A DNA stretch of 64,000 bases from Aeromonas veronii. Lineage in GTDB: Bacteria > Pseudomonadota > Gammaproteobacteria > Enterobacterales > Aeromonadaceae. The position numbers were made by a program, and so were the translations under genes. This document shows, in pieces, positions 36,923 to 46,606 of this stretch. Location: NCBI RefSeq assembly GCF_040215105.1, contig NZ_CP157875.1, positions 1,479,501 through 1,543,500 on the forward strand, given 5' to 3'. Position 1 is the first letter of the stretch. Every line of letters starts with the position of its first letter. A model generated the notes under the pieces. It made no database searches and was not told where the DNA came from. It saw nothing but the letters and a program-made list of their open reading frames with translations.

Positions 36923-38770
36923 TCAGGGGGAGCGATAGAAGCGATTGAGCTCGTTCATCACCTGGATCATGGCCCCCATATCCGGCGTACCGTGTTTGAT
37001 GGGTTTGTAGCTCGCGCGATCCAGCAACTCGAAATCCCCCTGCTTGTTGAAGTGGGTGATGGTGTTGTCCTGGTAGATGGCGAAGTCATTCTGATCCCCC
37101 GCCAGCAGCCAGTTGCGCGGACTGATATCGAACAGGCTGCGGCCAATGCTGTAGTCTCGCGGCGGGTTGCGCACGCCCAGCATGCCCTTCATCAGGGTCG
37201 GCACCAGATCCAGGTGGCTGCTGGCCTGCTCCTGAGGCTTCTCCTCGGCCCCTGGCCAGGCGAGTACGAAGGGCACCTGCACCTGATAGGGGGAGTAGTT
37301 GCTGCCATAACCCCAGCTGTTGCTCTGGGTTTCGTTGAATTCCTGACCGTGATTGGAAGTGATGACGACGATGGTCTTCTCGCTCAGGCCCTGCTGCTGC
37401 AACTGATCCAGCATCTGCTCGAGCAGCTGATCCGTATAGAAGACGGTGTTCTTGTAGCGATTCTCCAGCTTCTGCAGATTCTCGGACCGATAGGCCGTCG
37501 CCGGGTTGAAGCGGGTCAGCTCAGGCTGGAAGGGGCCCTTCACATCGGCGGGCACCTGATAATCCCCCGGGCTCGACAGATAGACCAGGGAGAACCAGGG
37601 GCGATCGGTCGAGCGCTTGCCGAGCCACTGCTGCCAGTCGCCGATCAGGCGGGTATCGTCGGTCTGTTCGGAGACAAACACCTGCTTGCGCAGGCCGGCC
37701 AGCAGGCTCTGGCGGTACTTCTGGGCATCTTCCAGCGAGCCGAACAGGCCAAACTGGTAGTCCTGGCGCAGCATCTCGTCGAACAGCACCGGAGGGCGCT
37801 TGTCGGCACTGATGTCGTCGTAATAGTGGCCGGGCAACCCGTAGAAGAGCCCGAACATCCCCATGACATCGTCATTGCCGCCACTCATGTGCTGGCGGAA
37901 ATTGAGATGATTGTCTGCGTAGCGCTGCAGATTGGGCATGTTGATGTTGTTGAGCATGTCCGCCCGCAGGGAATCCACCACCACGACCAGCAGGTTCATG
38001 TGCTCAACCGGGGCGCTCACGTTGAGGGGGCGCAGGGGATAGATCAGCCTGTGTTCGGCACTGCCCTGGCTCTCGGCCTTCTTCTCGTATTGCTCCAGAT
38101 CCAGCCAGCCGTGCTTGGCCAGGAAGCTGCGCGCCGTCATGGGGTAGGAGAGGGGGAAGTTGGCCCGCTGCATGGTGATGGGCTGATAGAGGGTCGCATC
38201 GGCCCAGCTGTTGACCAGATGGGTCAGGATGAAGCAGACCAGCAGGGCCAGCCCGACCTGATTGCCGTACTGGCGGCGCTTGCGCTTGTTGATCTTGCGC
38301 CATACATAGGCTGACAGCAGCAGCTCAAGCAGGAAGATGGTGGGCACCGCCACGAAGATGATGCTCCAGATTGAGCCCTCCTCGGTCTGGGCCTGATCCA
38401 GCAGCAATTGCCACACCTGACCGTTCAGGTGGAACTTGAACAGCTGGAACACCTGGGTGTCGATGAGCAGCAGCACCAGCGCCAGGGTGGCGATGATGGC
38501 CGAGGTGAAACGCAGCACCCGCTCCTTGGGCAGCACGAAGCTCAAGGGGAAGATGGTCAACAGATAGGTGACGAAGCTCAGGAACGAGAAATGCCCTATC
38601 CAGCTGATGATGAGATAGGTGACACCGAGCGTGGTCGATGGCCAGCTGATGGAGCCCAGATAACGGGTGGCGATCAGCATGGCCAGGATGATGTTGAAGA
38701 AGGAGAACCAATGCCCCCAGGTGATCAGGCGAGAGACATTATCACGATAGGGGTTGCCGGTTTCGACCAT
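36923..38770 (-). CDS. yejM: YejM/PbgA/LapC-family inner-membrane sulfatase-fold protein
   Basis: A 615-residue protein. Five N-terminal membrane segments (about 20-190, beginning SRLITWGHWFSFFNIILAMLIATRYL) precede a periplasmic sulfatase-like domain (about 245-590, LLVVVVDSLRADMLNNINMP, VVITSNHGQEFNET). This is the layout of E. coli YejM (586 residues), which senses periplasmic lipopolysaccharide and controls LpxC proteolysis through LapB. The neighbours yejL and divergent yejK support the call. The canonical sulfatase Cys/Ser is replaced by serine-arginine context (DSLRAD), as in other YejM proteins without known hydrolysis. Confidence 0.92.
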   Translation of the reverse strand: MVETGNPYRDNVSRLITWGHWFSFFNIILAMLIATRYLGSISWPSTTLGVTYLIISWIGHFSFLSFVTYLLTIFPLSFVLPKERVLRFTSAIIATLALVLLLIDTQVFQLFKFHLNGQVWQLLLDQAQTEEGSIWSIIFVAVPTIFLLELLLSAYVWRKINKRKRRQYGNQVGLALLVCFILTHLVNSWADATLYQPITMQRANFPLSYPMTARSFLAKHGWLDLEQYEKKAESQGSAEHRLIYPLRPLNVSAPVEHMNLLVVVVDSLRADMLNNINMPNLQRYADNHLNFRQHMSGGNDDVMGMFGLFYGLPGHYYDDISADKRPPVLFDEMLRQDYQFGLFGSLEDAQKYRQSLLAGLRKQVFVSEQTDDTRLIGDWQQWLGKRSTDRPWFSLVYLSSPGDYQVPADVKGPFQPELTRFNPATAYRSENLQKLENRYKNTVFYTDQLLEQMLDQLQQQGLSEKTIVVITSNHGQEFNETQSNSWGYGSNYSPYQVQVPFVLAWPGAEEKPQEQASSHLDLVPTLMKGMLGVRNPPRDYSIGRSLFDISPRNWLLAGDQNDFAIYQDNTITHFNKQGDFELLDRASYKPIKHGTPDMGAMIQVMNELNRFYRSP

Positions 38771-38814
38771 AGTGATCCATCAGGGTTGAGAAACGTCAAA
38801 GAATGCGAAGAAAC

Positions 38815-39042
38815 TCAGTGAGCATCGTGACGAAGACTCACCGAGGCGGTGAGCGCCTGGATGTACTTCTCGGTGATCGCCTGACGCTGGGCCGGGGCCA
38901 TACCGTTGATGATATTGGTGGTCAGGTTGCCAAGCACCATCAGACTGAGATCCACCGGCGCCTTGTGCTTTTCCAGGGCGGTGATCAGGTCGTTCATCAG
39001 GGCGTCAAACTGCTCGTTATTGTACTTTGATACGATGGGCAT
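38815..39042 (-). CDS. yejL: YejL-family (DUF1414) small protein
   Basis: A 75-residue protein, the same length as E. coli Yej[17 protein letters not shown] and APAQRQAI match it directly. The frame opens eight codons earlier, but the start at 39042 ([11 protein letters not shown]) matches the family N-terminus. The function is unknown. The gene lies upstream of yejM on the same strand and is divergent from yejK, the same arrangement as in E. coli. Confidence 0.92.
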   Translation of the reverse strand: MPIVSKYNNEQFDALMNDLITALEKHKAPVDLSLMVLGNLTTNIINGMAPAQRQAITEKYIQALTASVSLRHDAH

Positions 39043-39115
39043 AATCTTCAGTTCATCTCGGTTCAAAGCGCCTTATAATACTTCACCCTTTCGGCTAACA
39101 CTATGGCTTTGTGAC

Positions 39116-40171
39116 ATGAGTCTCGATATCGACAAGATCATTCTTCACTCCCTGCGCCAGGGCGGCGATGGTCAACCGCACGCCGACACCCGCAGCCAGA
39201 CCCTGCCCGCAGACGAGGCGGTGCAAGGGCTGATGGCTGAACTGCATCGCATCTACAACGGCAAGGGTGGCAAGGGCTTCGGCTTCTTCGCGGACCCGGA
39301 AGCCGCCGTCGCCGAGCAGGCAGAAGGGAGCGATGCCCCCAAACAGCCTTCCCCCGCATTTCGCATCGCCCTCGAACAGCTGCTCGCCGAGCAGACTGAG
39401 TTCGTCCCCTTCTCCGTGACCATGACCCAGCTGCTGGTGAAGAACCTGGTGGAACATGCCCTGGGAGAGCAGGGGGTGCTGCTGTTTGCCAAATACAACT
39501 ATGTGGGGGTTGATTATCTGATGATCGCCCTCCTGGAAGGCAAGGAGAGCGTCACCGTCAGCGAGGCGCTGGAGCTGCGTCATATCCAGTATCTGGATAT
39601 CGGCAAACTCAATCTGGTGGCCCGTATCGATCTGACCGAGTGGAAGACCCAGCCCGATTCTCGCCGTTATATTACCTTCAGCAAGGGGCGGGTCGGTCGC
39701 AAGCTGGGGGACTTCTTCATGGATTATCTGGGTGCCCGTGAAGGCATGGATGCCAAGGTGCAAAACAAGGGATTGCTGCAGGCGGTGGACGATTATTGCG
39801 ACAGCCGCCAACTCGAGCCCGCCGAGCGCCATGATTACAAGAAACAGGTCTTCCAATATTGCACCGAGCAAGCCAGTGCCGGTGCAGAAATAGAGATAAA
39901 AGAACTCTCGGCTGAACTGGCTGCAAAAGATGAAGGGGATCTCGACTTCTACAGTTTCATCGGCCAGGAATATGAACTGGAAGATCGTTTCCCGGCGGAC
40001 AGGTCCACCCTGCGGGGGCTCACCAAATTCGTCGGTTCAGGCGGTGGTCTGACCCTGAGCTTCGAGCAGAAGCTATTGAACAGCCGCGTGTTTTATGATC
40101 CCCAGACCGACACGCTGACCATCCGTGGCGTCCCCCCCAACCTCAAGGATCAACTGCTGCGCCAGTCATAA
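39116..40171 (+). CDS. yejK: Nucleoid-associated protein YejK (NdpA)
   Basis: A 351-residue cytoplasmic nucleoid protein. The start SLDIDKIILHSL and the central FSVTMTQLLVKNLVEHAL and KLGDFFMDYLGA segments match E. coli YejK (335 residues). The extra length is a low-complexity insert near residues 60-80 (EQAEGSDAPKQPS). NdpA/YejK co-purifies with the E. coli nucleoid and interacts with topoisomerase IV. The frame is open much further upstream, but only the ATG at 39116 gives the family start; the ribosome binding site is weak. A strong terminator follows. Confidence 0.92.
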   Translation: MSLDIDKIILHSLRQGGDGQPHADTRSQTLPADEAVQGLMAELHRIYNGKGGKGFGFFADPEAAVAEQAEGSDAPKQPSPAFRIALEQLLAEQTEFVPFSVTMTQLLVKNLVEHALGEQGVLLFAKYNYVGVDYLMIALLEGKESVTVSEALELRHIQYLDIGKLNLVARIDLTEWKTQPDSRRYITFSKGRVGRKLGDFFMDYLGAREGMDAKVQNKGLLQAVDDYCDSRQLEPAERHDYKKQVFQYCTEQASAGAEIEIKELSAELAAKDEGDLDFYSFIGQEYELEDRFPADRSTLRGLTKFVGSGGGLTLSFEQKLLNSRVFYDPQTDTLTIRGVPPNLKDQLLRQS

Positions 40172-40195
40172 TGTGATCCACTCTTCATTTTCGGC

Positions 40196-40229
40196 AAAAA
40201 GACACCCGGGCTGCCCCGGGTGTCTTTTT
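40196..40229. terminator. Terminator after yejK
   Basis: A 15-bp stem, AAAAAGACACCCGGG/CCCGGGTGTCTTTTT, with CTGC loop. Confidence 0.92.
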
Positions 40230-40565
40230 ATTTATGGGGTTGGCGCACATCGAAATGGACTCGGTACTTTGTTAACACATTGGACAAAATAAAGGGTTTG
40301 AAAGGGCTTTCATGGGGGTGAAACCCCTTTCATTCATGAAATTTTATTACCGATTGGTAATTTTATTTCCTTGCGGAGTCAAAAATACGGGAATAAACCC
40401 CCGGTATTCGCGGAAATAAGAAAATGTTTTCAGAACTTTCTGGAAGAAAATACGTAATTGCATTTCAAAAATGCGAGGCGTGTCATGTGAGGCATGCACG
40501 GCTTGGGATAATATTCACTTGCACACAATGCTCTTACAGCGCGGAACTTATACAAGGAAAGGCTC
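40230..40565 (+). promoter_or_regulatory. malE upstream control region
   Basis: About 335 bases without a gene. An ATTACC-GATT-GGTAAT dyad lies at 40346-40361. A GGGGGTGAAACCCC element lies near 40313-40326. A partly symmetrical AATACGGG...CCCGGTATT element lies near 40384-40410. No clear MalT box (GGGGA-T/G-GAGG) was found by eye, so the regulator may differ from E. coli MalT. A ribosome binding site, AAGGAAAGG, lies just before malE. A short open frame inside (40424-40642) overlaps malE and is judged chance. Confidence 0.5.
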
Positions 40566-41747
40566 ATGAAAAAGAAATTGCTGTCATCCCTGATCGGTCT
40601 GGCTACTCTGGGTGTGGCTTGCTCTGCCACGGCTGCCATTGACGAAGGTCAGCTGACCATCTGGATCAACGGTGACAAGGGCTATAACGGCCTGGCCGAA
40701 GTCGGCAAGAAATTCGAAGCGGAGACCGGCATCAAGGTGACCGTGGCTCACCCGGACCAGGTTGAAGTGAAATTCCAGCAAGCCGCTGCCACCGGCAACG
40801 GTCCCGACATCTTCTTCTGGGCTCACGACCGTTACGGTGAGTGGGTCAAGGCCGGTCTGCTGGTGCCGGTGACCCCGAATGCCGCCGAGAAGGCCAAGTT
40901 CGAGCAGTTCGCCTGGGACGCCATGACCGTCGACGGCAAGACCTACGGCTACCCGGTTGCAGTTGAAGCCGTCAGCCTGATTTACAACAAGGATCTGCTG
41001 CCGAACCCGCCGAAGACCTTCGAAGAGATCGCCAAGATCGACGAAGATCTGAAGAAGAATGGCAAGCGCGCCATCATGTGGGCCTATGACACCCCCTACT
41101 TCAGCTATCCCCTGGTGGCTGCCAACGGTGGTTATGCCTTCAAGAAGACCGCCACCGGTTATGACGTGAAAGACACCGGCGTGAACAACGCGGGCGCCAA
41201 GGCGGGCGTGGGCTACATCTCCGAGATGATCAAGTCCGGTCACCTGGAGAAGGGCATCGACTACGGTGTCATGGATGCCAAGTTCAACAAGGGCGAAGTG
41301 GCCATGATGATCAACGGTCCCTGGGCCTGGAGCAACCTGGACAAGAGCGGCATCAAGTACGGCGTAGCGCCGCTGCCGACCCTGCAGGGCAAACCGGCCA
41401 AGGCCTTCGTTGGCGTACTGGGTGCGACCATCAACGCCGCCAGCCCGAACAAGGATCTGGCCATCGAGTTCCTCGAGAACTATCTGCTGACCGATGCCGG
41501 TCTGGCGCCGGTGAATGCCGACAAGCCGCTGGGTGCCGTGGCACTGAAGTCCTTCCAGAAGACCCTGGAAGCGGATGCCAACATCAAGGCCACCATGCAG
41601 AACGCCCAGAATGGCGAGCCGATGCCGTCCGTGCCTGAGATGAGCCGTTTCTGGTCCTCCTTCGAAACTGCCCTCAAGAACGTCACCTCTGGCCGTCAGA
41701 GCGTTGACGAAGCCCTGGATACTGCTGCCAAGCGTATCGTTCAGTAA
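40566..41747 (+). CDS. malE: Maltose/maltodextrin-binding periplasmic protein
   Basis: A 393-residue ABC substrate-binding protein. The signal peptide ([20 protein letters not shown]) precedes a mature protein starting [19 protein letters not shown]. The segments [16 protein letters not shown] and [11 protein letters not shown] match E. coli MalE in order. It binds maltodextrins in the periplasm and delivers them to MalFGK2. AAGGAAAGG lies before the ATG. It is the first gene of malE-F-G-K, and a short hairpin separates it from malF. Confidence 0.97.
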   Translation: MKKKLLSSLIGLATLGVACSATAAIDEGQLTIWINGDKGYNGLAEVGKKFEAETGIKVTVAHPDQVEVKFQQAAATGNGPDIFFWAHDRYGEWVKAGLLVPVTPNAAEKAKFEQFAWDAMTVDGKTYGYPVAVEAVSLIYNKDLLPNPPKTFEEIAKIDEDLKKNGKRAIMWAYDTPYFSYPLVAANGGYAFKKTATGYDVKDTGVNNAGAKAGVGYISEMIKSGHLEKGIDYGVMDAKFNKGEVAMMINGPWAWSNLDKSGIKYGVAPLPTLQGKPAKAFVGVLGATINAASPNKDLAIEFLENYLLTDAGLAPVNADKPLGAVALKSFQKTLEADANIKATMQNAQNGEPMPSVPEMSRFWSSFETALKNVTSGRQSVDEALDTAAKRIVQ

Positions 41748-41760
41748 GCATGCACTACCC

Positions 41761-41780
41761 GGGAGGCCTTCGGGCCTCCC
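41761..41780 (+). other. UUCG-tetraloop hairpin between malE and malF
   Basis: GGGAGGCC-TTCG-GGCCTCCC, 14 bases after malE. This is an exceptionally stable C(UUCG)G hairpin with no T-run. In E. coli malE-malF is separated by REP elements that raise malE mRNA; a similar stabilising role is inferred. Confidence 0.85.
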
Positions 41781-41821
41781 ACTCTCTCAACTCTCTCTTG
41801 GCGTAATAAAGGTTAATTGGC

Positions 41822-43471
41822 ATGGAAGTAGTACCTTCTATTGAATCCTATGCCGGTCCGAAGGCTAAGCACTCCTGGCTCAAGTGGACCATCGCTGCCC
41901 TGGTCGCCATCCTCAACGGCTATGCCGCCGTGATGATGTATGCCAGCGGTGAGTGGGTGTTCGCGCTGCTGGATCTGGTGGTGGTTTCCGTCGGGCTGTA
42001 TGTCTTCATGAACAAGAAGACCTATGCCCACCGCTATATCTTCCCCGGTGTGGCTGGCATGGTGGTGTTTATCATCTTCCCTCTTGCCTACACGATCGGC
42101 ATCGCCTTCACCAACTATTCGGGCACCAACCTGCTCTCCCTCGAGCAGGCACGCAATTTCCATCTGAAAAAGATCTACAAGGTGGCGGGGGGCGAATTCG
42201 ACTTCACCCTGCTGGGTGGGGACAAGGGTCAGTACCAGTTGCTGTTGCAGCAAGATGACCAATCCTTCATCAGCCAGCCTCTTCACCTGCAGAACAACAA
42301 GGCGCACACCCTGGCCGTTCGCGAGGGCAGCGCACCGAATGAGCCTGAAACCGTGCAACTGCAGCCCCTGAACGGGGAAGCGGTCGGCCAGGCGGCGCCC
42401 ATTCGCGCCATCGTCGATCACCGCAGCCATCTCAATGCCCTGGATCTGGTGCTGCCGGACGGCAGCGTGCACCTGACCATGAGCAGCCTGCGCAAGTTTG
42501 CGGCGCAAAAACCGCTCTACACCCAGCTGGTGGACGGCGCCGTGCTCAAGTCCGGGGTCATGATCAAGGATGTCAACCTGCTGCGTGACAACCAGACCGG
42601 CGAGCTGATGCTGCCCAACCCCGACACCGGCTTCTACCAGTACATCGACGCGGATGGCCAGTTCGTCGGCAAGGGGCTGGCACCGGGCTTCGTGGTCAGC
42701 GTGGGCTGGAAGAACTTCGTGCGGATCATGACAGACCCGGGTATCCAGGGCCCCTTCATGCAGATCTTCGTCTGGACGGTGATCTTCTCCGCCTGCTCCG
42801 TGGCCTTCACCCTGGCCATCGGCATGGTGATGGCCTGCCTGGTACAGTGGGAGCAACTGCGCGGCCGTGGTTTCTACCGGGTCATGTTGATCCTGCCCTA
42901 CGCCATACCGGCGTTCATCTCCATCTTGGTGTTCAAGGGTCTGTTCAACCAGAACTTCGGCGAGATCAACCTGTTCCTGGAAGCGGCGTTCGGCATCAAG
43001 CCGGACTGGTACACCACCCCCTTCCTGGCCAAGATGATGATCCTCATCGTCAACACCTGGCTCGGCTACCCCTACATGATGATCCTCTGCATGGGCCTGC
43101 TCAAGGCGATTCCGGAAGATCTCTATGAGGCATCCGCCATGGACGGGGCGGGTCCGGTACAGAACTTCTTCAAGATCACGGTACCGCTGTTGATGAAGCC
43201 GCTGACGCCGCTGCTCATCGCGTCGTTTGCCTTCAACTTCAACAACTTCGTGCTTATCCAGCTGTTGACCAACGGAGCACCGGACATCATCGGGGCCAGC
43301 ACCCCGGCCGGTACCACGGATCTGCTGGTGAACTACACCTACCGGATCGCGTTCCAGGGTTCGGGTGGTCAGGACTACGGTCTGGCCAGTGCCATCGCTA
43401 CCGCCATCTTCCTGATCGTCGGCGCGCTCGCACTGCTCAACCTGAAATTGTCCAAAGCGGACAAGCTGTAA
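41822..43471 (+). CDS. malF: Maltose ABC transporter permease MalF
   Basis: A 549-residue inner-membrane permease with about eight membrane segments and a large periplasmic P2-like domain (about residues 100-300), as in E. coli MalF (514). The EAA loop is present (YEASAMDGAGPVQNFFKITVP), where MalK docks. The extra length is mostly in the periplasmic insert. It lies between malE (75 bases upstream, with hairpin) and malG (12 bases downstream). A modest ribosome binding site (AAAGGTTAA) fits lower expression than malE. Confidence 0.96.
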   Translation: MEVVPSIESYAGPKAKHSWLKWTIAALVAILNGYAAVMMYASGEWVFALLDLVVVSVGLYVFMNKKTYAHRYIFPGVAGMVVFIIFPLAYTIGIAFTNYSGTNLLSLEQARNFHLKKIYKVAGGEFDFTLLGGDKGQYQLLLQQDDQSFISQPLHLQNNKAHTLAVREGSAPNEPETVQLQPLNGEAVGQAAPIRAIVDHRSHLNALDLVLPDGSVHLTMSSLRKFAAQKPLYTQLVDGAVLKSGVMIKDVNLLRDNQTGELMLPNPDTGFYQYIDADGQFVGKGLAPGFVVSVGWKNFVRIMTDPGIQGPFMQIFVWTVIFSACSVAFTLAIGMVMACLVQWEQLRGRGFYRVMLILPYAIPAFISILVFKGLFNQNFGEINLFLEAAFGIKPDWYTTPFLAKMMILIVNTWLGYPYMMILCMGLLKAIPEDLYEASAMDGAGPVQNFFKITVPLLMKPLTPLLIASFAFNFNNFVLIQLLTNGAPDIIGASTPAGTTDLLVNYTYRIAFQGSGGQDYGLASAIATAIFLIVGALALLNLKLSKADKL

Positions 43472-43483
43472 GGAGGCTCGAAA

Positions 43484-44374
43484 ATGGCTATCGTACAACC
43501 CAAATCAGTCAAATACCGGGTGTGGGCAACCCACCTGGTCATGTGGGCCTTCCTGGCGTTGATCATCTTCCCGGTGATCATGGTCATCGCCATCTCGTTC
43601 CGTAACGGCAACTTCTCGGTGGGGGAGATCATCCCCACCAATCCGACTCTGGACCACTGGAAGCTGGCGCTCGGCATGTCCATCACCAACGCTGACGGCA
43701 GCATCACGCCGCCGCCGTTCCCGGTGCTGACCTGGTTGTGGAACTCCATCAAGATAGCGGGCATCACCGCCCTGATGATAGTGGTGCTCTCCACCACCTG
43801 TGCCTATGCCTTTGCCCGCCTGCGTTTTCGTGGCAAGCAGACCATCTTGCAGGGGATGCTGATCTTCCAGATGTTCCCGGCGGTGCTGGCCCTGGTGGCC
43901 ATCTATGCGCTGTTCAACAAGATTGGGGACTACATCCCCTGGCTCGGCCTCAACACCCACGGCGGCCTGATCCTGGCCTACATGGGGGGCATCGCCCTGC
44001 ACGTGTGGACCATCAAGGGCTACTTCGAGACCATCGACTCCTCCCTGGAGGAAGCGGCGGCCATCGACGGTGCGACGCCCTGGCAGGCATTCAGGCTGAT
44101 CCTGCTGCCCCTGTCGGTGCCCATCCTGGCGGTGGTGTTCATTCTGGCCTTCATCGGTTCCATCACCGAGGTGCCCGTGGCGTCCATCCTGCTGTCGGAT
44201 GTGAACAATCTGACCCTGGCGGTCGGTGCCCAGCAATACCTCTATCCGCAGAACTATCTGTGGGGTGACTTCGCCGCAGCAGCAGTGCTATCTGGTTTGC
44301 CGATCACCGTCGTATTCCTGCTGGCACAGCGCTGGTTGGTAGGTGGTCTCACTGCCGGTGGCGTCAAAGGTTAA
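43484..44374 (+). CDS. malG: Maltose ABC transporter permease MalG
   Basis: A 296-residue permease, the same length as E. coli MalG. Six membrane segments are predicted. The EAA loop is [24 protein letters not shown], and the C-terminus [16 protein letters not shown] matches the E. coli end, whose tail enters the MalF/MalG transport path. AAGGAGG lies ten bases before the ATG. It forms the MalFGK2 complex with its neighbours. Confidence 0.97.
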   Translation: MAIVQPKSVKYRVWATHLVMWAFLALIIFPVIMVIAISFRNGNFSVGEIIPTNPTLDHWKLALGMSITNADGSITPPPFPVLTWLWNSIKIAGITALMIVVLSTTCAYAFARLRFRGKQTILQGMLIFQMFPAVLALVAIYALFNKIGDYIPWLGLNTHGGLILAYMGGIALHVWTIKGYFETIDSSLEEAAAIDGATPWQAFRLILLPLSVPILAVVFILAFIGSITEVPVASILLSDVNNLTLAVGAQQYLYPQNYLWGDFAAAAVLSGLPITVVFLLAQRWLVGGLTAGGVKG

Positions 44375-44442
44375 GGTTCATGGCCGGGGAAGCTTCTCCC
44401 CCCGCCATCACGATTTGCAAAGATTCAAGAGCGGAGCTCGAC

Positions 44443-45579
44443 ATGGCTGAAGTAGTACTCAACAAGGTTCGCAAGAACTATGATCCGGCGGTCCACAAGG
44501 ACACCCTGCGCAACATCAATCTGGCCATCAAGGAAGGGGAGTTCATCGTCTTCGTCGGCCCGTCCGGCTGTGGCAAGTCCACCCTGCTGCGGATGATCGC
44601 GGGCCTGGAAGACATCACCAGCGGCGAGCTGACCATCGGCGGTCGCTACATGAACGACGTGCCGCCGGTGGAGCGCAATGTGGGCATGGTGTTCCAGTCC
44701 TACGCCCTCTACCCGCACATGAACATCTACGAGAACATGGCCTTCGGCCTCAAGCTCAAGAAGATGGACAAGGAGAACATCCACAAGCGGGTGATGCGCG
44801 CCGCCGAGATCCTCGGCCTCGAGCCCCTGCTCGACCGTAAGCCCAAGGCCCTGTCCGGCGGTCAGCGCCAGCGGGTGGCCATCGGTCGCTCCATCGTCCA
44901 GCAGCCTCAGGTGTTCCTGTTCGACGAACCGCTGTCGAACCTGGATGCGGCCCTGCGGGTCAAGATGCGCATCGAGATTGCCAAGCTGCACAAGGAGCTC
45001 AACTCCACCATCATCTACGTGACCCACGATCAGGTGGAGGCCATGACCCTGGCCAACCGCATCGTGGTGCTGAGCCCTCTCAAGGGTGAGGCCGAGACTA
45101 ACCTGGAGCAGTTCGGCACCCCGCTCGAGCTCTACCACAACCCGGACAACAAGTTCGTGGCGGGCTTCATCGGCTCTCCCAAGATGAACTTCCTCTCCGG
45201 CGAGTTGCAGGAGATCGGTGAGCAGGAAGCCGTGGTCAAGCTGACTTCCGGCGATACCGTGCGGGTGCGGGTGGATGCCCGCCGCGGTGCGGTCGGTGAC
45301 AAGGTGGAACTGGGCATTCGCCCCGAGCACCTGGTGCCGCTGGATCACGCCCATGCCGACAGCAAGGTAAGCGGTATGGTGCAGGTGGCCGAGCACCTGG
45401 GAGCCGAGTCCTTCGTCTACATGGACGTGGATGGTCACGACTTCACCGTCAAGGCGAGCTCTGACGTGGACGTGGCCACCGGCCAGACCTACAGCGTCGG
45501 CATCCCGGCCGAGGCCTGCTACCTGTTCGATGCCAAGGAGCAAGCCTTCCCGCGCACGGCCAAATATATCCGCGTCTGA
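44443..45579 (+). CDS. malK: Maltose ABC transporter ATP-binding protein MalK
   Basis: A 378-residue ATPase. It has Walker A (GPSGCGKST), signature (LSGGQRQRVAIGRSI) and Walker B (VFLFDEPLSNLDA). The C-terminal regulatory/TOBE domain (from about 240, GFIGSPKMNFL, LGIRPEHL) is the MalK type. E. coli MalK has 371 residues. In E. coli, malK is divergent from malEFG; here it follows malG in the same operon. CGGAG precedes the chosen ATG. The frame is open upstream into the malG spacer, but that part does not fit the family. Confidence 0.96.
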   Translation: MAEVVLNKVRKNYDPAVHKDTLRNINLAIKEGEFIVFVGPSGCGKSTLLRMIAGLEDITSGELTIGGRYMNDVPPVERNVGMVFQSYALYPHMNIYENMAFGLKLKKMDKENIHKRVMRAAEILGLEPLLDRKPKALSGGQRQRVAIGRSIVQQPQVFLFDEPLSNLDAALRVKMRIEIAKLHKELNSTIIYVTHDQVEAMTLANRIVVLSPLKGEAETNLEQFGTPLELYHNPDNKFVAGFIGSPKMNFLSGELQEIGEQEAVVKLTSGDTVRVRVDARRGAVGDKVELGIRPEHLVPLDHAHADSKVSGMVQVAEHLGAESFVYMDVDGHDFTVKASSDVDVATGQTYSVGIPAEACYLFDAKEQAFPRTAKYIRV

Positions 45580-45614
45580 TGACGCCAGGTTTTCCGTTAT
45601 CTTCAATGCCTTTT

Positions 45615-45637
45615 GCCGGTCTGACGACCGGCTTTTT
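45615..45637 (+). terminator. Terminator after malK
   Basis: GCCGGTC/GACCGGC stem with TGAC loop, followed by TTTTTA. Confidence 0.88.
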
Positions 45638-45740
45638 ATTGCCCGCTCGCAGGCTGGCCGGAGGCCTCGCCCGTCTGGGGAGGTCAGGCGCCTGCCCCTC
45701 GTGCTACACTGGCGCCAGCTAGCGGGTCATAGGAGAAAAC

Positions 45741-46541
45741 ATGAAGAAAATGATGGAGATAGCAGGGCGTCGCCTGGCCTATCTGGATGAAGGGCAGGGG
45801 CCTGTGCTGCTGCTGGGGCACAGCTATCTGTGGGACAGCACCATGTGGGCACCGCAGATCCAAGCCCTCAAGGGGCAGTATCGCTGCATCGTGCCCGAGC
45901 TCTGGGGCCATGGGGATTCCGATCCCGTGCCCGAGGGCCCCTGCAATCTGGCGACTCTGGCACGGGATCAGCTGGCCCTGCTTGATGCCCTCGGGGTGGA
46001 CGAGTTCATACTGGTCGGCCTCTCCATCGGCGGCATGTGGGGGGTGGAGCTGGCCAGACTGGCGCCGACCCGCCTCAAGGGGCTGGTGCTGATGGATACC
46101 TTCGTCGGCTGGGAGCCCCAGATCACCTGCGAACGCTACCTCGCCATGCTCGCCGCCATCGAACAGCAGGGCAGCCTGCCGCCTCCCATCATCGATCAGG
46201 TGGCGCCGCTGTTTTTCGCCAACCAGCCGGAGCCGGCCCTGATGGCCGGTTTCAAGGCTCGGCTGGCGAACTGGCCGCTGGACAAGGTGGCCAGTCTGGT
46301 GGCGCTGGGACGCGCCTTCGTGACCCGGGAAGACAGAATGGAGTGGCTCGAGGAGATCCGCGTGCCGAGCCTGGTGATGACGGGTTGCGAAGACAAGGCG
46401 CGCCCGGTGCTGGAAGGCTATCTGATGGCCGAGGCGCTGGCCTGCCCCTTCATCGAGGTGCCGGCCGCAGGCCATATCCCGACCCTGGAAAACCCGGCGT
46501 TCGTTACCCGCAAGCTGACGGAGTTTCTGGCGAGCGTCTGA
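45741..46541 (+). CDS. Alpha/beta-fold hydrolase
   Basis: A 266-residue alpha/beta hydrolase. The oxyanion region is LLLGHSYLWDSTMW near residue 25, the nucleophile elbow is GLSIGGMWG (serine near residue 96), and the catalytic histidine lies in AAGHIPTLENP near residue 245. The family covers esterases, lactonases and carboxylic ester hydrolases. The substrate is unknown and there is no signal peptide, so it is cytoplasmic. It is a single gene between malK and a convergent mipA-like gene. Confidence 0.88.
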   Translation: MKKMMEIAGRRLAYLDEGQGPVLLLGHSYLWDSTMWAPQIQALKGQYRCIVPELWGHGDSDPVPEGPCNLATLARDQLALLDALGVDEFILVGLSIGGMWGVELARLAPTRLKGLVLMDTFVGWEPQITCERYLAMLAAIEQQGSLPPPIIDQVAPLFFANQPEPALMAGFKARLANWPLDKVASLVALGRAFVTREDRMEWLEEIRVPSLVMTGCEDKARPVLEGYLMAEALACPFIEVPAAGHIPTLENPAFVTRKLTEFLASV

Positions 46542-46567
46542 GGCGTGCGTGCATCACAAGATTGCAA

Positions 46568-46590
46568 GAAGGGAGCCTCGGGCTCCCTTC
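46568..46590. terminator. Bidirectional hairpin between hydrolase and mipA-like genes
   Basis: GAAGGGAGCC/GGCTCCCTTC stem with TCG loop between two converging stops. Confidence 0.8.
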
Positions 46591-46606
46591 TCGTTATGTT
46601 GCACCG

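Noticed and set aside
40424..40642. Short frame with paired cysteines just before malE
   Set aside because: It runs out of frame into malE, has no ribosome binding site, and the cysteine pairs look accidental.
41813..43498. 561-codon antisense frame opposite malF
   Set aside because: MalF is certain; the antisense frame is His/Gln/Gly-rich without family features.
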